NCBI GenBank assembly: GCA_040756085.1 | Contig: JBFMAE010000300.1 | Coordinates: 1-11,293, forward strand | Length of the DNA stretch: 11,293 bases | Direction of reading: 5' to 3' | From: JBFMAE01 sp040756085 | GTDB lineage: Bacteria > Desulfobacterota > BSN033 > UBA1163 | Shown: positions 1-8,095 of the stretch, piece after piece | Layout of the letters: every line of letters starts with the position of its first letter | Numbering within the stretch: the first letter of the stretch is position 1 | The notes under the pieces: model-generated | The model's input: only the letters and a program-made list of their open reading frames with translations | What the model was told of the DNA's origin: nothing | Databases searched by the model: none | Program-made: the position numbers and the translations under genes

Positions 1-783
1 CCGGATCTGAGAGGACTTCTTAAAGTACGGGAGGCCCAGGAACTTCAAGGGAAGATCGCTGAACAGATCTATGATCTCAAAAACCTCGAAAGGGACTTTA
101 ATCCTTCTTCCCTGAGTAGACTTTTCTATGAACAGGAGAAAGAGATCATCGCTAAGATCCGGCTGGGAGACAGAATTGGAGCAAAAGAGATTCTTTATCA
201 ACTTCTGGCCATCATTCTCGTTCAATATCTTGAGAACTTTGAACTCCTTAAAATTTCCATTCTGGAACTTCTTATCATCCTCTCTCGAGCAGCCGTTGAA
301 GCAGGGGCTAAAATAGAGGAGATGCTGGGAATGCGATACGGGTTTGTCACCGAACTGGCGAGAATCAGGGATCAAGAGACCCTTTGTCTCTGGGTCGTTA
401 AAGTCCTTGAAAAACTGATGGATGGAATTTACCAGACGAGGCATGCCAAAAATTATCAGCGACTGATGAGAGCTTCCGAATTCGTTGAGACCCATTATAA
501 TGATTCCTTGACCGTTGAACAGATAGGCAAGGTGGTCTGTCTCAGTCCATCTCGTCTCAGTCACATCGTCAAGGAAGAATGGGGTTTAACGTTGGGGGAG
601 TATATCTCGAAAGTGAGAATCGAAAAGGCGAAAGTTTTGTTAAAGGATAAAGAGTTACCCATCTCGCAGGTCGCTCTTGAGGTGGGGTTTCCTGATCAGA
701 GTTATTTCACAAAGGTCTTTAAAAAGATTGAGAAATGTACACCAAAGGCCTTCCGGCAGAATGTTTCCGAATGGACAGTATAA
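1..783 (+). CDS. AraC-family regulator with PocR-type linker, C-terminal part (5' truncated)
   Basis: The reading frame is open from the first base to a TAA at 781-783, giving 260 residues of a protein that begins outside the window. An internal ATG at 322 also opens this frame, but homologous-looking sequence continues well before it, so it is not the real start. Residues 1-30 look like a coiled linker. Residues about 45-145 are helical and match the region after the PocR ligand-binding domain in sensor-type AraC regulators (an IRLGDR motif, then a LSRAAVEAGA motif). The AraC DNA-binding domain is at about 157-254, with helix-turn-helix one near 169-188 and helix-turn-helix two near 219-241 (ending in the family-typical GFPDQSYFTKVFKK segment). 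The missing N-terminus probably holds the PocR domain. By family, it is a cytoplasmic ligand-responsive transcription regulator. The ligand and targets cannot be read from here. Confidence 0.88.
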   Translation, partial: PDLRGLLKVREAQELQGKIAEQIYDLKNLERDFNPSSLSRLFYEQEKEIIAKIRLGDRIGAKEILYQLLAIILVQYLENFELLKISILELLIILSRAAVEAGAKIEEMLGMRYGFVTELARIRDQETLCLWVVKVLEKLMDGIYQTRHAKNYQRLMRASEFVETHYNDSLTVEQIGKVVCLSPSRLSHIVKEEWGLTLGEYISKVRIEKAKVLLKDKELPISQVALEVGFPDQSYFTKVFKKIEKCTPKAFRQNVSEWTV

Positions 784-834
784 CTTCATTGAGGTAATAT
801 TTTATATAAAAAGCAGATTTGAGGGAGAAGTCAA

Positions 835-1209
835 ATGAGAGAAGCGTTAAGATATTTAAACAATGCAAAAGAGATACTCAAGCGTATCCCAATTGAAAAC
901 AATATTTACACAGAGATGAAACCTGTACGTGAGGCTTTTGGGACAGCCTACCTCGCCATATTAGAGGCAATTAATGAGAGCCTTATCAAAAAAGGCATAA
1001 CTAAAAAGGAACTACCCAAATCAGTAGATGCATATAGAGCGGTTTTACAAAAATATATAGCGGTTCATGATGGAAAATTGATGAGGGAATTTGAAATGCT
1101 GTACGATACCCTGCATATAGCAGGGTACTACAGGGCGCTTATTTATAATGTTAATGTGGTTAAGGAGGCTTTGAAGGCTGCTGGATCTTTTATTAAGAAG
1201 TTAAGTTGA
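835..1209 (+). CDS. Small DUF5618-like helical protein
   Basis: This 124-residue ORF starts at ATG 835, preceded at 821-830 by a GA-rich ribosome binding site (GGGAG about 8 bases from the ATG). It lies 51 bases after the regulator gene on the same strand, so the two could share a transcript. The sequence is mostly amphipathic helix without membrane segments, signal peptide or cysteine motifs. Its opening (REALRYLNNAKEIL) and its central VREAFGTAYLAILEA and HIAGYYRALIYN segments resemble the DUF5618 family as I remember it. The function of that family is unknown to me. The helical, HEPN-like look invites comparison with RNase toxins, but I do not see the HEPN R-x(4-6)-H motif. The gene converges with the oxidoreductase gene, leaving only 31 bases between stops. 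Confidence 0.7.
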   Translation: MREALRYLNNAKEILKRIPIENNIYTEMKPVREAFGTAYLAILEAINESLIKKGITKKELPKSVDAYRAVLQKYIAVHDGKLMREFEMLYDTLHIAGYYRALIYNVNVVKEALKAAGSFIKKLS

Positions 1210-1240
1210 AGGATCATTTAAAACCTATCTATTCTGATAC

Positions 1241-2998
1241 TCACTCCTTTGGAATTCCCTCCGAACTCCAATCTCTCAGGGCGTAATAATCCTGAAGCAT
1301 TTTTCGAAGGTCTTCTCTTCGGATTGTTTTTCCATCTTTGCCTAAAGGTTCGTCAAAAAATCTTTTCGGAAGGGTGTCATCATTCGGGGAGATGCCCTCA
1401 CGGAGATTGAACTTCCGGGTCTCATTCTGAATAGTGGAAGAAATTTTTCTCAAATCCTTTTCATCCAATTTGAGACCTGTGGTGACTTCAATGATTGTTG
1501 AAAGGTAATTCCAGTCCCAGTAGGTATCTCGATAGAATCGGCATAAAATCAGGGAATCGTGGATGTTGAAACGATCTTCATAGTCGATGAAGAGTTTTGC
1601 CTTTCCTTCAATTTGATCTGGAGGAATAATTCCTGCAAGTTCTGTCCTAAAAAAGGTGGATCGAAGGTGGCAGGCCCCCCGATCTGCGGTGGCATAGGCA
1701 AGGCCCATTCCCTTGAGAACTCTTGGATCGTAGCCCGCAGGATCAAGCCCTTTCACATGGATGGCAATATCCTCCATCTTCCAAGTTTTGGCAGCATGTC
1801 GGATCCCTTCTGCTAAAATGGCACCCAGCCCTCTTTTGGAGGCAATGTCGTGAAGTAATTCAGCAATCTTGTCCACATCACCCCAATGGATCTTTTCTTT
1901 AATTCGACCCATCTCTGCGGCTTCGATAGCAAAGGCACAGAGGCTTCCAGCAGAGATGGTATCCAGCCCAAGGTGATCACAGATATCATTCAAATAGGCA
2001 ATCTCTTCAATCTCATGGGCCATGCAAAGGCCCCCAAAGGAATAGATCGTCTCATATTCTGGTCCTTCAATTTTTAATCCTTTGTGTCTTCCCTCTTTAA
2101 CCTCGCTTAGATTTCCGCAGGCTATGAAACAGCGGAGACACGCACTAGGCTTTACCTGGCAACGTTCGAGGAGCGCTTCTGCACTGATCTTCTCCCATCC
2201 CTCAAATGTTCCAAGATGCCAGTATTTTGAGGGAAAGCCTCCGACAGTATTGTTCATTGCCACCAGCATTGGGGTTCCTAATCTCCTATAATTTTGAGCT
2301 GCAGGGGTATCTTTTCCTCGCTCCAGAGTTTCCTTCGCAAATTGATCTAAGCGATCAGGATAAGCGTCCTCTCGTTTCTTTTCCCCATGAAAAACAATGG
2401 CCTTCACCTTTTTTGAGCCCATTACTGCACCGACACCCGTTCTGCCAAGGGATCGCCAATAATCGTTCTCAATCACGGCATATCGGACAAGGTTTTCTCC
2501 GGCAGGGCCGATGACAATAGCGCCAGCACTTTTTTGATTTATCCTTTTTAAAACCTCATCCTCTGTGAAATAGGTATCCTTTCCCCAGAGGTCTTTTGCA
2601 TCGTGAAATAAAACCTTTTGATCAGAAACCTCAACCCAGAGCGGTTCATCAGATGCATCTTCGAAAATAAAGGCATCATACCCGGTCCGGCTCATCGGTT
2701 CTGCAACTTTGCCTCCGGAATAGGATTCTGAGAAGATTCCGGTCAGGGGAGATTTGGTGAAAACGCCATGCCGACAGGAACCATAGATTCGACTATCTGT
2801 GACAGGACCAAGGCAGAAGATAAGTTTGTTCTTTGGAGAGAAAGGATCAACCCCCGGAGAATTCTCCTTCATGAGGAGATAAATGCCAAGCCCCTTTCCA
2901 CCCAAATAGGTTTCATAAACTGAATCAGAGATGGTTTCTTCTTTAAAGGTTTTTGCTTTAAGATTGATATGCAGGATTTTATTAAAGAAGCCTTTCAT
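1241..2998 (-). CDS. aor: Tungsten/molybdenum aldehyde:ferredoxin oxidoreductase
   Basis: The product has 585 residues and the length expected for the family. It oxidises aldehydes to carboxylates with ferredoxin as electron acceptor, using a bis-pterin tungsten (or molybdenum) centre and one [4Fe-4S] cluster, in the cytoplasm of anaerobes. Visible in the sequence: C287-x2-C290-x3-C294 plus C486 for the cluster, close to the spacing in Pyrococcus furiosus AOR; GRTGVGAVMGSKKVKA at 185-200; the pterin-binding DPAGYDPR at 419-426; GMGLAYATADRGACHLR at 430-446; and an EYET at 314-317 near the expected acidic active-site position. I chose ATG 2998 because an AAGGAG sequence sits at 3005-3010 and the family N-terminus (MKGFFNKILHINL) begins there. 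The frame stays open to an ATG at 3058, but those 20 codons overlap the upstream gene and look non-homologous. No ferredoxin partner gene is nearby. The physiological aldehyde is unknown. Confidence 0.95.
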   Translation of the reverse strand: MKGFFNKILHINLKAKTFKEETISDSVYETYLGGKGLGIYLLMKENSPGVDPFSPKNKLIFCLGPVTDSRIYGSCRHGVFTKSPLTGIFSESYSGGKVAEPMSRTGYDAFIFEDASDEPLWVEVSDQKVLFHDAKDLWGKDTYFTEDEVLKRINQKSAGAIVIGPAGENLVRYAVIENDYWRSLGRTGVGAVMGSKKVKAIVFHGEKKREDAYPDRLDQFAKETLERGKDTPAAQNYRRLGTPMLVAMNNTVGGFPSKYWHLGTFEGWEKISAEALLERCQVKPSACLRCFIACGNLSEVKEGRHKGLKIEGPEYETIYSFGGLCMAHEIEEIAYLNDICDHLGLDTISAGSLCAFAIEAAEMGRIKEKIHWGDVDKIAELLHDIASKRGLGAILAEGIRHAAKTWKMEDIAIHVKGLDPAGYDPRVLKGMGLAYATADRGACHLRSTFFRTELAGIIPPDQIEGKAKLFIDYEDRFNIHDSLILCRFYRDTYWDWNYLSTIIEVTTGLKLDEKDLRKISSTIQNETRKFNLREGISPNDDTLPKRFFDEPLGKDGKTIRREDLRKMLQDYYALRDWSSEGIPKE

Positions 2999-3008
2999 GG
3001 GTATCTCC

Positions 3009-4268
3009 TTAAATAAATAACCTTCGGGACGGGACGGCCCAAATGTCTGGTTCAGCAATCTTTTTTATAGAGTCCCCCTGGTAAATGACCATTCCCCCTC
3101 GCCACTCTTTCCCTAAGCCAAGCGCAACTTCTTTCATAGCTCTTAAGTCTGAGGGGGTAATCTGTTTCCGAGCTTTAATCTCCATGCCGATATTTCCGTT
3201 TTCAGTCTGTAAGAGAATATCTAATTCGAGACCCGAACGGGTTCGATAAAAATAGAGTTCTGCATCTTTTTGGGTGGTCTTTATCCATTTCATGACCTCC
3301 CCGACTACCATCGTCTCATAAATCTCTCCTGAAAGTTCTCCCCTGAACCCGCTTAATTGCCGCAAGAGTCCTATGTCCAGCCAATAGAGTTTTGGAGTTT
3401 TAATGACGGAGCTCGTAATATTCTTATGGTATGGCTGGAGAAGGATGGTTTGATAGGATAGCCTGAAATATTTAAAATATCTTCGTGCCGTGTCAATACT
3501 TACGGAGGTATCACGAGCTAATTCAGAATAGTTTAACAGTTTACCGGATCGTAACGCTGATAATTTTTGAAATGTTCTGAACGGACTGAGATCATCAAGC
3601 CTTGCCAGATCCGATAAATCCCTCTCCAGATAGGTAAATTCATAATCTCTTAACCATTTCCATCGCTCATCCTCTGGAAGGGACAAAAGGGCTGGCATCC
3701 CTCCCCATTGTAGGAGATGATTTTCTGCTTCGCGATGCTTTTGGTCAATTTTATCCAATAAAACCTCGGGAATGTCTTTTAGAATGGAATTAAAATCTTT
3801 ACTTGAAAAAAATCGGTCAATCAATGGTGGTTCGACCATCTTTGAGTCCGAATCCCAATAGAGTTCACTCATCATGAGTGGCCAGAGTTCATATATTGAG
3901 ACCCGACCGGCTAATGATTCTCGTATCTTTTTTAGCAAAAGGATCTGGCTCGACCCTAACATTAGACAAAAGGAAATTCCCCCATCATCATAAGCGTATT
4001 TGACCTTTTCAAATACAACGGGTTCTTTCTGAGCTTCATCAATAATTGCATTGCCCACACTTTTTGCCCATGAGGCAGATGAAATTGATTTGAGCAAATC
4101 TCTATTTTCCGGAGAGTCAAGATTGATATAATTTAATTGAGGATATTTATATCTCGATAATGTAGTTTTGCCAGTCTGTCTTGCACCTGTAAGAATAACT
4201 AAACGCCTTAGGTCTGGTTTGGGTAAAAAACTTTCCAAAAAACGATATTTCTGTAAATTTACGCTCAT
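3009..4268 (-). CDS. AAA+ ATPase with C-terminal DUF4143 domain
   Basis: The 419-residue protein has the two-part build of the AAA_14/DUF4143 family. The N-terminal ATPase shows Walker A GARQTGKTT at 28-36, Walker B NAIIDEAQ at 73-80, a sensor-like LGSSQ at 104-108 and ESLAGR at 117-122. The C-terminal half (about 205-370) contains a winged-helix-like stretch near 245-270 and then a nuclease-like core with E324, D350 and E363-x-K365, which resembles a PD-(D/E)xK arrangement. Family members are widespread and of uncertain role; some are discussed as mobile or defence-like. No nuclease activity is claimed here. There is no Shine-Dalgarno sequence before ATG 4268, which fits the leaderless promoter described separately. 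Its TAA (3009-3011) overlaps the ribosome binding site of the oxidoreductase gene, so the two are probably cotranscribed although their functions look unrelated. Confidence 0.93.
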   Translation of the reverse strand: MSVNLQKYRFLESFLPKPDLRRLVILTGARQTGKTTLSRYKYPQLNYINLDSPENRDLLKSISSASWAKSVGNAIIDEAQKEPVVFEKVKYAYDDGGISFCLMLGSSQILLLKKIRESLAGRVSIYELWPLMMSELYWDSDSKMVEPPLIDRFFSSKDFNSILKDIPEVLLDKIDQKHREAENHLLQWGGMPALLSLPEDERWKWLRDYEFTYLERDLSDLARLDDLSPFRTFQKLSALRSGKLLNYSELARDTSVSIDTARRYFKYFRLSYQTILLQPYHKNITSSVIKTPKLYWLDIGLLRQLSGFRGELSGEIYETMVVGEVMKWIKTTQKDAELYFYRTRSGLELDILLQTENGNIGMEIKARKQITPSDLRAMKEVALGLGKEWRGGMVIYQGDSIKKIAEPDIWAVPSRRLFI

Positions 4269-4285
4269 GACCGTAAATTTTACAG
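4251..4285. repeat. Paired GTAAATTTAC boxes around the ATPase start codon (candidate operator)
   Basis: Box 1, GTAAATTTAC at 4253-4262, is a perfect palindrome inside the first codons. Box 2, GTAAATTTTAC at 4273-4283, is the same sequence with one extra T and covers the -10. Their centres are about 20.5 bp apart, near two helical turns. The flanks extend this to a larger inverted repeat, CTGTAAATTTACG (4251-4263) against CGTAAATTTTACAG (4272-4285). A dimeric repressor bound to both would block transcription. The ATPase protein itself, or an unlinked regulator, could be the ligand. Confidence 0.5.
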
Positions 4286-4304
4286 GATATTTTCATAAAG
4301 TCAA
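4277..4304 (-). promoter_or_regulatory. Candidate sigma-70 promoter giving a near-leaderless ATPase mRNA
   Basis: On the minus strand a TTGACT -35 (4304-4299) is followed by a 16-base spacer and a TAAAAT -10 (4282-4277). Just upstream, 4307-4321 is an A6-TAG-T6 run on the plus strand, which is UP-element-like. Transcription should begin about 4270, two bases before the ATG at 4268-4266. That agrees with the missing Shine-Dalgarno sequence. The start site is an inference from hexamer spacing. Confidence 0.6.
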
Positions 4305-4444
4305 GCAAAAAATAGTTTTTTAGCTCATTCACCGTCGGAAGGGAATTAAAAAGGACTTTTGTGATGAAGAATTCCATCAAAAAAATCGATTAATTCGCTG
4401 CCATTCGTTCTATTCATTTAGTGTTTTCTACCTAATAAGGAAAA

Positions 4445-5710
4445 TTAAGGGTAGATCCCTCTCAACTTCGTGGCCTCTGCCACTCTTCCGATTCCCAACA
4501 TCAAGGCCGCTGTTCTCATATCCACCTTATCTTTTTGGGAGATGTTGAGCACCTCTGCAAAGCTTCGCCTCAGAATTCGAGTTAATCGTTCAGAGATTTC
4601 TTCTTCGCTCCAGAGAAGTTCCTGGAGGTTCTGAACCCATTCGAAATAGGAGACAGTGACGCCCCCTGCGTTTGCGAGAATATCAGGAACGACAAAAACA
4701 CCCCGATCATGGAGAATTTCATCAGCTTCCGGGGTTGTGGGACCATTGGCCCCTTCGGCAATAATCTTGGCTTTGATCTTCGAAGCGTTCTTATGGGTGA
4801 TCTGGTTCTCTAAGGCTGAAGGGACGAGGATGTCACAATCCAGTTCTAAAAGTTCCTCATTCGTTATCTCCTCCCCTCCTTTGGCTTCCGGAGTAATGAG
4901 GCAAGCATACCTGTTTTTGCAATCCAATACCGCCGAAACATCTAATCCATCCTCATTATATATCCCACCCTTCGAATCGCTGATTGCGATGACTTTGGCT
5001 CCCGCCCTTTCAAAATATTGAGCGGCAATGCCACCCACATTGCCACATCCCTGGACCACCGCCCGAGCCCCTTCCATAGGGATATTTAGGTGTCGAACCG
5101 CCTCCTGAGCCGTGATGAAGACCCCTTTGCCCGTGGCTTCAAATCTTCCCAAAGATCCACCTAACTCCAGAGGCTTTCCAGTCACCACACCATGAACCGA
5201 GTAACCCTTCAACATACTATAAGTGTCCATGATCCAGGCCATGACCTGTGGATTGGTATAAACATCAGGAGCCGGAATATCCTGATCCGGACCGATCATC
5301 ATAGCAATTTCCCATGTGAAACGCCGTGTCATATTCTCCAACTCCCTTAATGACATCCTTTTGGGATCGCACTGGACCCCGCCCTTTGCCCCTCCAAAGG
5401 GGATATTGACCACGGCAGCCTTCCAGGTCATCCACATAGCCAGAGCCCTCACTTCGTCCAAATCAACATCGGGATGATAACGAATTCCCCCTTTTCCTGG
5501 ACCCCGGGTCATATTGTGCTGAACCCGATATCCTGTAAAAATTTTGACACTCCCATCGTCCATCTTCACAGGGAAATGGACGATCATCTCCCGCTTCGTC
5601 TGTTTGATCTTTTCACAGAGCCCTGGATCTAATTTCAAATGCTCTGCTGCAATATCTACTTGTTTCATTGCCACATCAAGAGGGTTGATCCTATCTTTTT
5701 TATTTGCCAT
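4445..5710 (-). CDS. gdhA: Glutamate dehydrogenase (Glu/Leu/Phe/Val family)
   Basis: At 421 residues this is a standard hexameric-type glutamate dehydrogenase, which interconverts glutamate and 2-oxoglutarate plus ammonia with NAD(P)H. Substrate-side residues are visible: GPGKGGIRYHP at 71-81 (K73), MTWKAAVVN at 94-102 (K97), IPFGGAKGG at 103-111 with the catalytic lysine K109, and PAPDV at 146-150 with D149. The dinucleotide-binding fold shows VVQGCGNVGG at 218-227. The second strand ends ISDSKGG, which does not clearly decide NAD versus NADP. ATG 5710 has an excellent AAGGAGG at 5718-5724. The enzyme could serve amino-acid fermentation or ammonia assimilation. It lies 99 bases downstream of the radical SAM genes but appears to have its own promoter. 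Confidence 0.97.
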   Translation of the reverse strand: MANKKDRINPLDVAMKQVDIAAEHLKLDPGLCEKIKQTKREMIVHFPVKMDDGSVKIFTGYRVQHNMTRGPGKGGIRYHPDVDLDEVRALAMWMTWKAAVVNIPFGGAKGGVQCDPKRMSLRELENMTRRFTWEIAMMIGPDQDIPAPDVYTNPQVMAWIMDTYSMLKGYSVHGVVTGKPLELGGSLGRFEATGKGVFITAQEAVRHLNIPMEGARAVVQGCGNVGGIAAQYFERAGAKVIAISDSKGGIYNEDGLDVSAVLDCKNRYACLITPEAKGGEEITNEELLELDCDILVPSALENQITHKNASKIKAKIIAEGANGPTTPEADEILHDRGVFVVPDILANAGGVTVSYFEWVQNLQELLWSEEEISERLTRILRRSFAEVLNISQKDKVDMRTAALMLGIGRVAEATKLRGIYP

Positions 5711-5738
5711 AACATGACCTCCTTTTTATCTTCTGAGG

Positions 5739-5767
5739 TAGATATCTTACACATCATTGTACTTCAA
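5739..5767 (-). promoter_or_regulatory. Candidate promoter for gdhA
   Basis: On the minus strand TTGAAG (5767-5762) and TATCTA (5744-5739) are separated by 17 bases, about 30 bases before the gdhA ribosome binding site. The hexamers are only moderate matches in an AT-rich gap. Readthrough from the radical SAM genes is an alternative. Confidence 0.3.
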
Positions 5768-5809
5768 TTAATCAATCCGAGGTAAAACATTTTTGAGAAA
5801 TTCATCATC

Positions 5810-6958
5810 TCAACTCTCCCTCCAAATCCCCGGAATTTTTCCATTACAAAAAGGACAAAAACCTTTTTTAACATAATTTTTTAAAACGATAAAGTGCGTT
5901 CTCTCAATCAACTTATTGCCACATTTTGGACAGTAGGTGCTATTGGCAGGATGGCCGACCACATTTCCAACATATACATATCTAATTCCCTCACTTATCG
6001 CTAAGGATCTGGCTTCCTCAAGGGTCTGGATGGGTGTGTAGGGTAGGTGTTTCATCTTATAAGAGGGTGAAAAGCGAGTAAAGTGAAGAGGGACATCTCT
6101 TCCGAGATTCTCTATAATCCATTTGGACATCTTTTTAATGTCGTCCCTATGGTCATTCAGGGTGGGAATGATTAAGTTGACAATTTCGAGATGTTTATTT
6201 GCTTCTTTAATGGTTTTTAAAGTTTCTAATACCGGTTCAAGCCTCGCTTCTGAAATCTCCTGATAAAATTTTGGATTGAAGGATTTTAGATCGACCGTCA
6301 CCGCATCCATAAATTTGAGTAACTCCAACATAGGAGCCTTGGCCATCCCTCCATTGCTGTGGCACAGGGTCAGTAAACCCTTCTTTTTAGCTTCTCGGAT
6401 AATATCATATATGAACTCATAAAATACGGTGGGTTCGTTGATACTGTGAGAAATTGATTTACATCCATTCCTCAATGTTTCTTCAATAATCTCCTTTGGT
6501 GAATAGTTTAATGTTTTGATGTTCTCCGGAGGAGATTGGGAGATCGACCAGTTATGGCAATGTTTGCATCTGAAATTACAGGATGCCGTATAGACACAGA
6601 GGTTTTTATGACTCGGGACCATGTGATACATGGGCTCAAGTTCAATAGGATCGATCTGAAGGCCTCCCGGTCTTCCATAAACCAGACTCCGGAGTTCACC
6701 CGCTCTGTTTTCTCTGCCCCGGCAGAAGCCTCGTCTTCCCTCCGGGATGAGACATTGTCGAAGACAGAGTTCGCACTGGATCAGATTATTTCCACCTTTT
6801 TTAAAAAACAGGGTCTTTCTATCAAGGCCTTTATGGAAAGGGGGATCCGTTTCTTTGGATTGGGCGGGGGATAGAAAAAGATGGGAATTCATGCCCCCAT
6901 AGAGGAGACAGAAGAATGATTTTTTCAAAAAGGAGCGACGGGTTAACCCTAAATCCAT
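5810..6958 (-). CDS. amrS: AmmeMemoRadiSam-type radical SAM protein with N-terminal twin-arginine motif (distal copy)
   Basis: The product has 382 residues if started at ATG 6958. The frame stays open to an ATG at 6991, but starting at 6958 puts the TRRSFLKK twin-arginine motif at residues 6-13, as in Tat signals, and an AAGGA lies just upstream (spacing short). Following it are C62-x2-C65-x3-C69-x9-C79, typical of the family N-terminus; the radical SAM triad C127-x3-C131-x2-C134 (CNFRCKHC); NEPTVFYEF at 174-182; VDLKSF at 222-227; and a C-terminal zinc-ribbon-like pair C343-x2-C346 and C368-x2-C371. The family reductively cleaves S-adenosylmethionine to make a radical. Its substrate in the AmmeMemoRadiSam system, with AMMECR1 and Memo partners, is not established to my knowledge, and neither partner is in this window. 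It overlaps the upstream paralogue by 10 bases, so translation is probably coupled. Confidence 0.88.
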   Translation of the reverse strand: MDLGLTRRSFLKKSFFCLLYGGMNSHLFLSPAQSKETDPPFHKGLDRKTLFFKKGGNNLIQCELCLRQCLIPEGRRGFCRGRENRAGELRSLVYGRPGGLQIDPIELEPMYHMVPSHKNLCVYTASCNFRCKHCHNWSISQSPPENIKTLNYSPKEIIEETLRNGCKSISHSINEPTVFYEFIYDIIREAKKKGLLTLCHSNGGMAKAPMLELLKFMDAVTVDLKSFNPKFYQEISEARLEPVLETLKTIKEANKHLEIVNLIIPTLNDHRDDIKKMSKWIIENLGRDVPLHFTRFSPSYKMKHLPYTPIQTLEEARSLAISEGIRYVYVGNVVGHPANSTYCPKCGNKLIERTHFIVLKNYVKKGFCPFCNGKIPGIWRES

Positions 6959-8064
6959 TTTCCTTGAAGGGTAGAATTGCAGAACTTGCATTTTCCATTC
7001 ACCAAGTTCATTTCAAGGATATCAAAATGTGTCCGAAAGATGATTCTTTTATTGCAATTAGAGCAAAAGGTAGAATTGTAAACGTGCCCCGGGACATTCC
7101 CGATGTAAACATATCTCAAGCCATTCCTCTTTGCAATCTCGTAAGCGGATTCCAGGGTTGAGATCGGGGTAGGGGAAAGATGGGTCAATTTATAATTTGG
7201 GAAAAACCTCGTAAAATGGAGTGGGGTATCCGTGCCGAGATTCTCCTTAATCCATCGACACATCGCATCAATCATGTTCGGATCGTCATTCAATGTGGGG
7301 ACGACGAGATTGACAATCTCGAGCCATACCTTTTCTTTTTTAACCGTGACAAGGGATTCCAAAACTGGCTTTAGCGTGGCTGAGGAGACCTCCTCATAGA
7401 ATTTTTCACTAAAACCTTTGAGATCGATCTTCACCGCATCAAGGACAGAAAGAAGCTTTAGGAGAGGTTCTCGATTAATATATCCATTTGAGACAATGGA
7501 GGTCTTTATCCCCGATCGTTTTGCAATAACCGAAATGTCATATAGGTATTCATAATAAACGGTGGGCTCTGTATAGGTAAAGGAAATGGAAGGGAGTTTT
7601 TGATTTTTTGCCTTCTGAACGATCTCGGATGGGTGATAGGAGTAGTGATTCAACTCCTCAAAGCTCTTCTGAGAGAGATGCCAGTTTTGGCAATATTTAC
7701 AACGCAGATTGCAGCTCGCACAGGTGAGGCATAACCTGAAATGGCCAGGAGAAAAATGGTAGAGGGGTGCCTTTTCGATTGGACCAATATCGACCACAGC
7801 AGGTTTTCCATAGACGATCGTATAAAGTTTGCCTTTATGGTTTTCCCTGTTTCTGCAGAAACCCCTTCTCCCATCAGAAATGATACATTCTCTTGGGCAG
7901 AGGAAGCATTGGACATTTGGCCCATTTAAATTTTTATAGAACATTGCCTCACGAACCGGTGTGGGGGTAGATGGTTTTCCCTCTGCCCCGTTCAGGAGGG
8001 ATAAATTTCCGGTTGCAGCGAGAAGTTGGAACATTTTCTTAAGAAAGCTCCTCCGATCAAACAT
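6949..8064 (-). CDS. amrS: AmmeMemoRadiSam-type radical SAM protein with N-terminal twin-arginine motif (proximal copy)
   Basis: This 371-residue paralogue of the next gene has the same architecture: DRRSFLKK at 3-10; C53-x2-C56-x3-C60-x9-C70; radical SAM triad C118-x3-C122-x2-C125 (CNLRCKYC); YTEPTVYYEY at 164-173; IDLKGF at 213-218; and C334-x2-C337 with C359-x2-C362. The hydrophobic stretch after the arginines is short and no clear AxA cleavage site is seen, so export is uncertain. A stop codon lies in frame two codons before ATG 8064, so that start is the earliest possible. The ribosome binding site is weak. It is first in a two-gene unit. The two copies differ at conserved spots, for example FTYTEPT here against HSINEPT in the distal copy, which suggests divergence in substrate or partner. 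Confidence 0.9.
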   Translation of the reverse strand: MFDRRSFLKKMFQLLAATGNLSLLNGAEGKPSTPTPVREAMFYKNLNGPNVQCFLCPRECIISDGRRGFCRNRENHKGKLYTIVYGKPAVVDIGPIEKAPLYHFSPGHFRLCLTCASCNLRCKYCQNWHLSQKSFEELNHYSYHPSEIVQKAKNQKLPSISFTYTEPTVYYEYLYDISVIAKRSGIKTSIVSNGYINREPLLKLLSVLDAVKIDLKGFSEKFYEEVSSATLKPVLESLVTVKKEKVWLEIVNLVVPTLNDDPNMIDAMCRWIKENLGTDTPLHFTRFFPNYKLTHLSPTPISTLESAYEIAKRNGLRYVYIGNVPGHVYNSTFCSNCNKRIIFRTHFDILEMNLVNGKCKFCNSTLQGKWI

Positions 8065-8095
8065 ATCTTAACACTAATACTTAATCCCTCGGTCT

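Noticed and set aside
128..316. 62-codon plus-strand ORF near the left edge
   Set aside because: It lies out of frame inside the AraC-family regulator, whose own frame is clearly coding there.
1210..1240. Bidirectional terminator between the convergent DUF5618-like and aor genes
   Set aside because: No inverted repeat of useful length is present in the 31-base gap.
4147..4380. 77-codon minus-strand ORF upstream of and overlapping the ATPase start
   Set aside because: It would begin before the ATPase promoter, overlaps the gene out of frame, and its translation is not protein-like.
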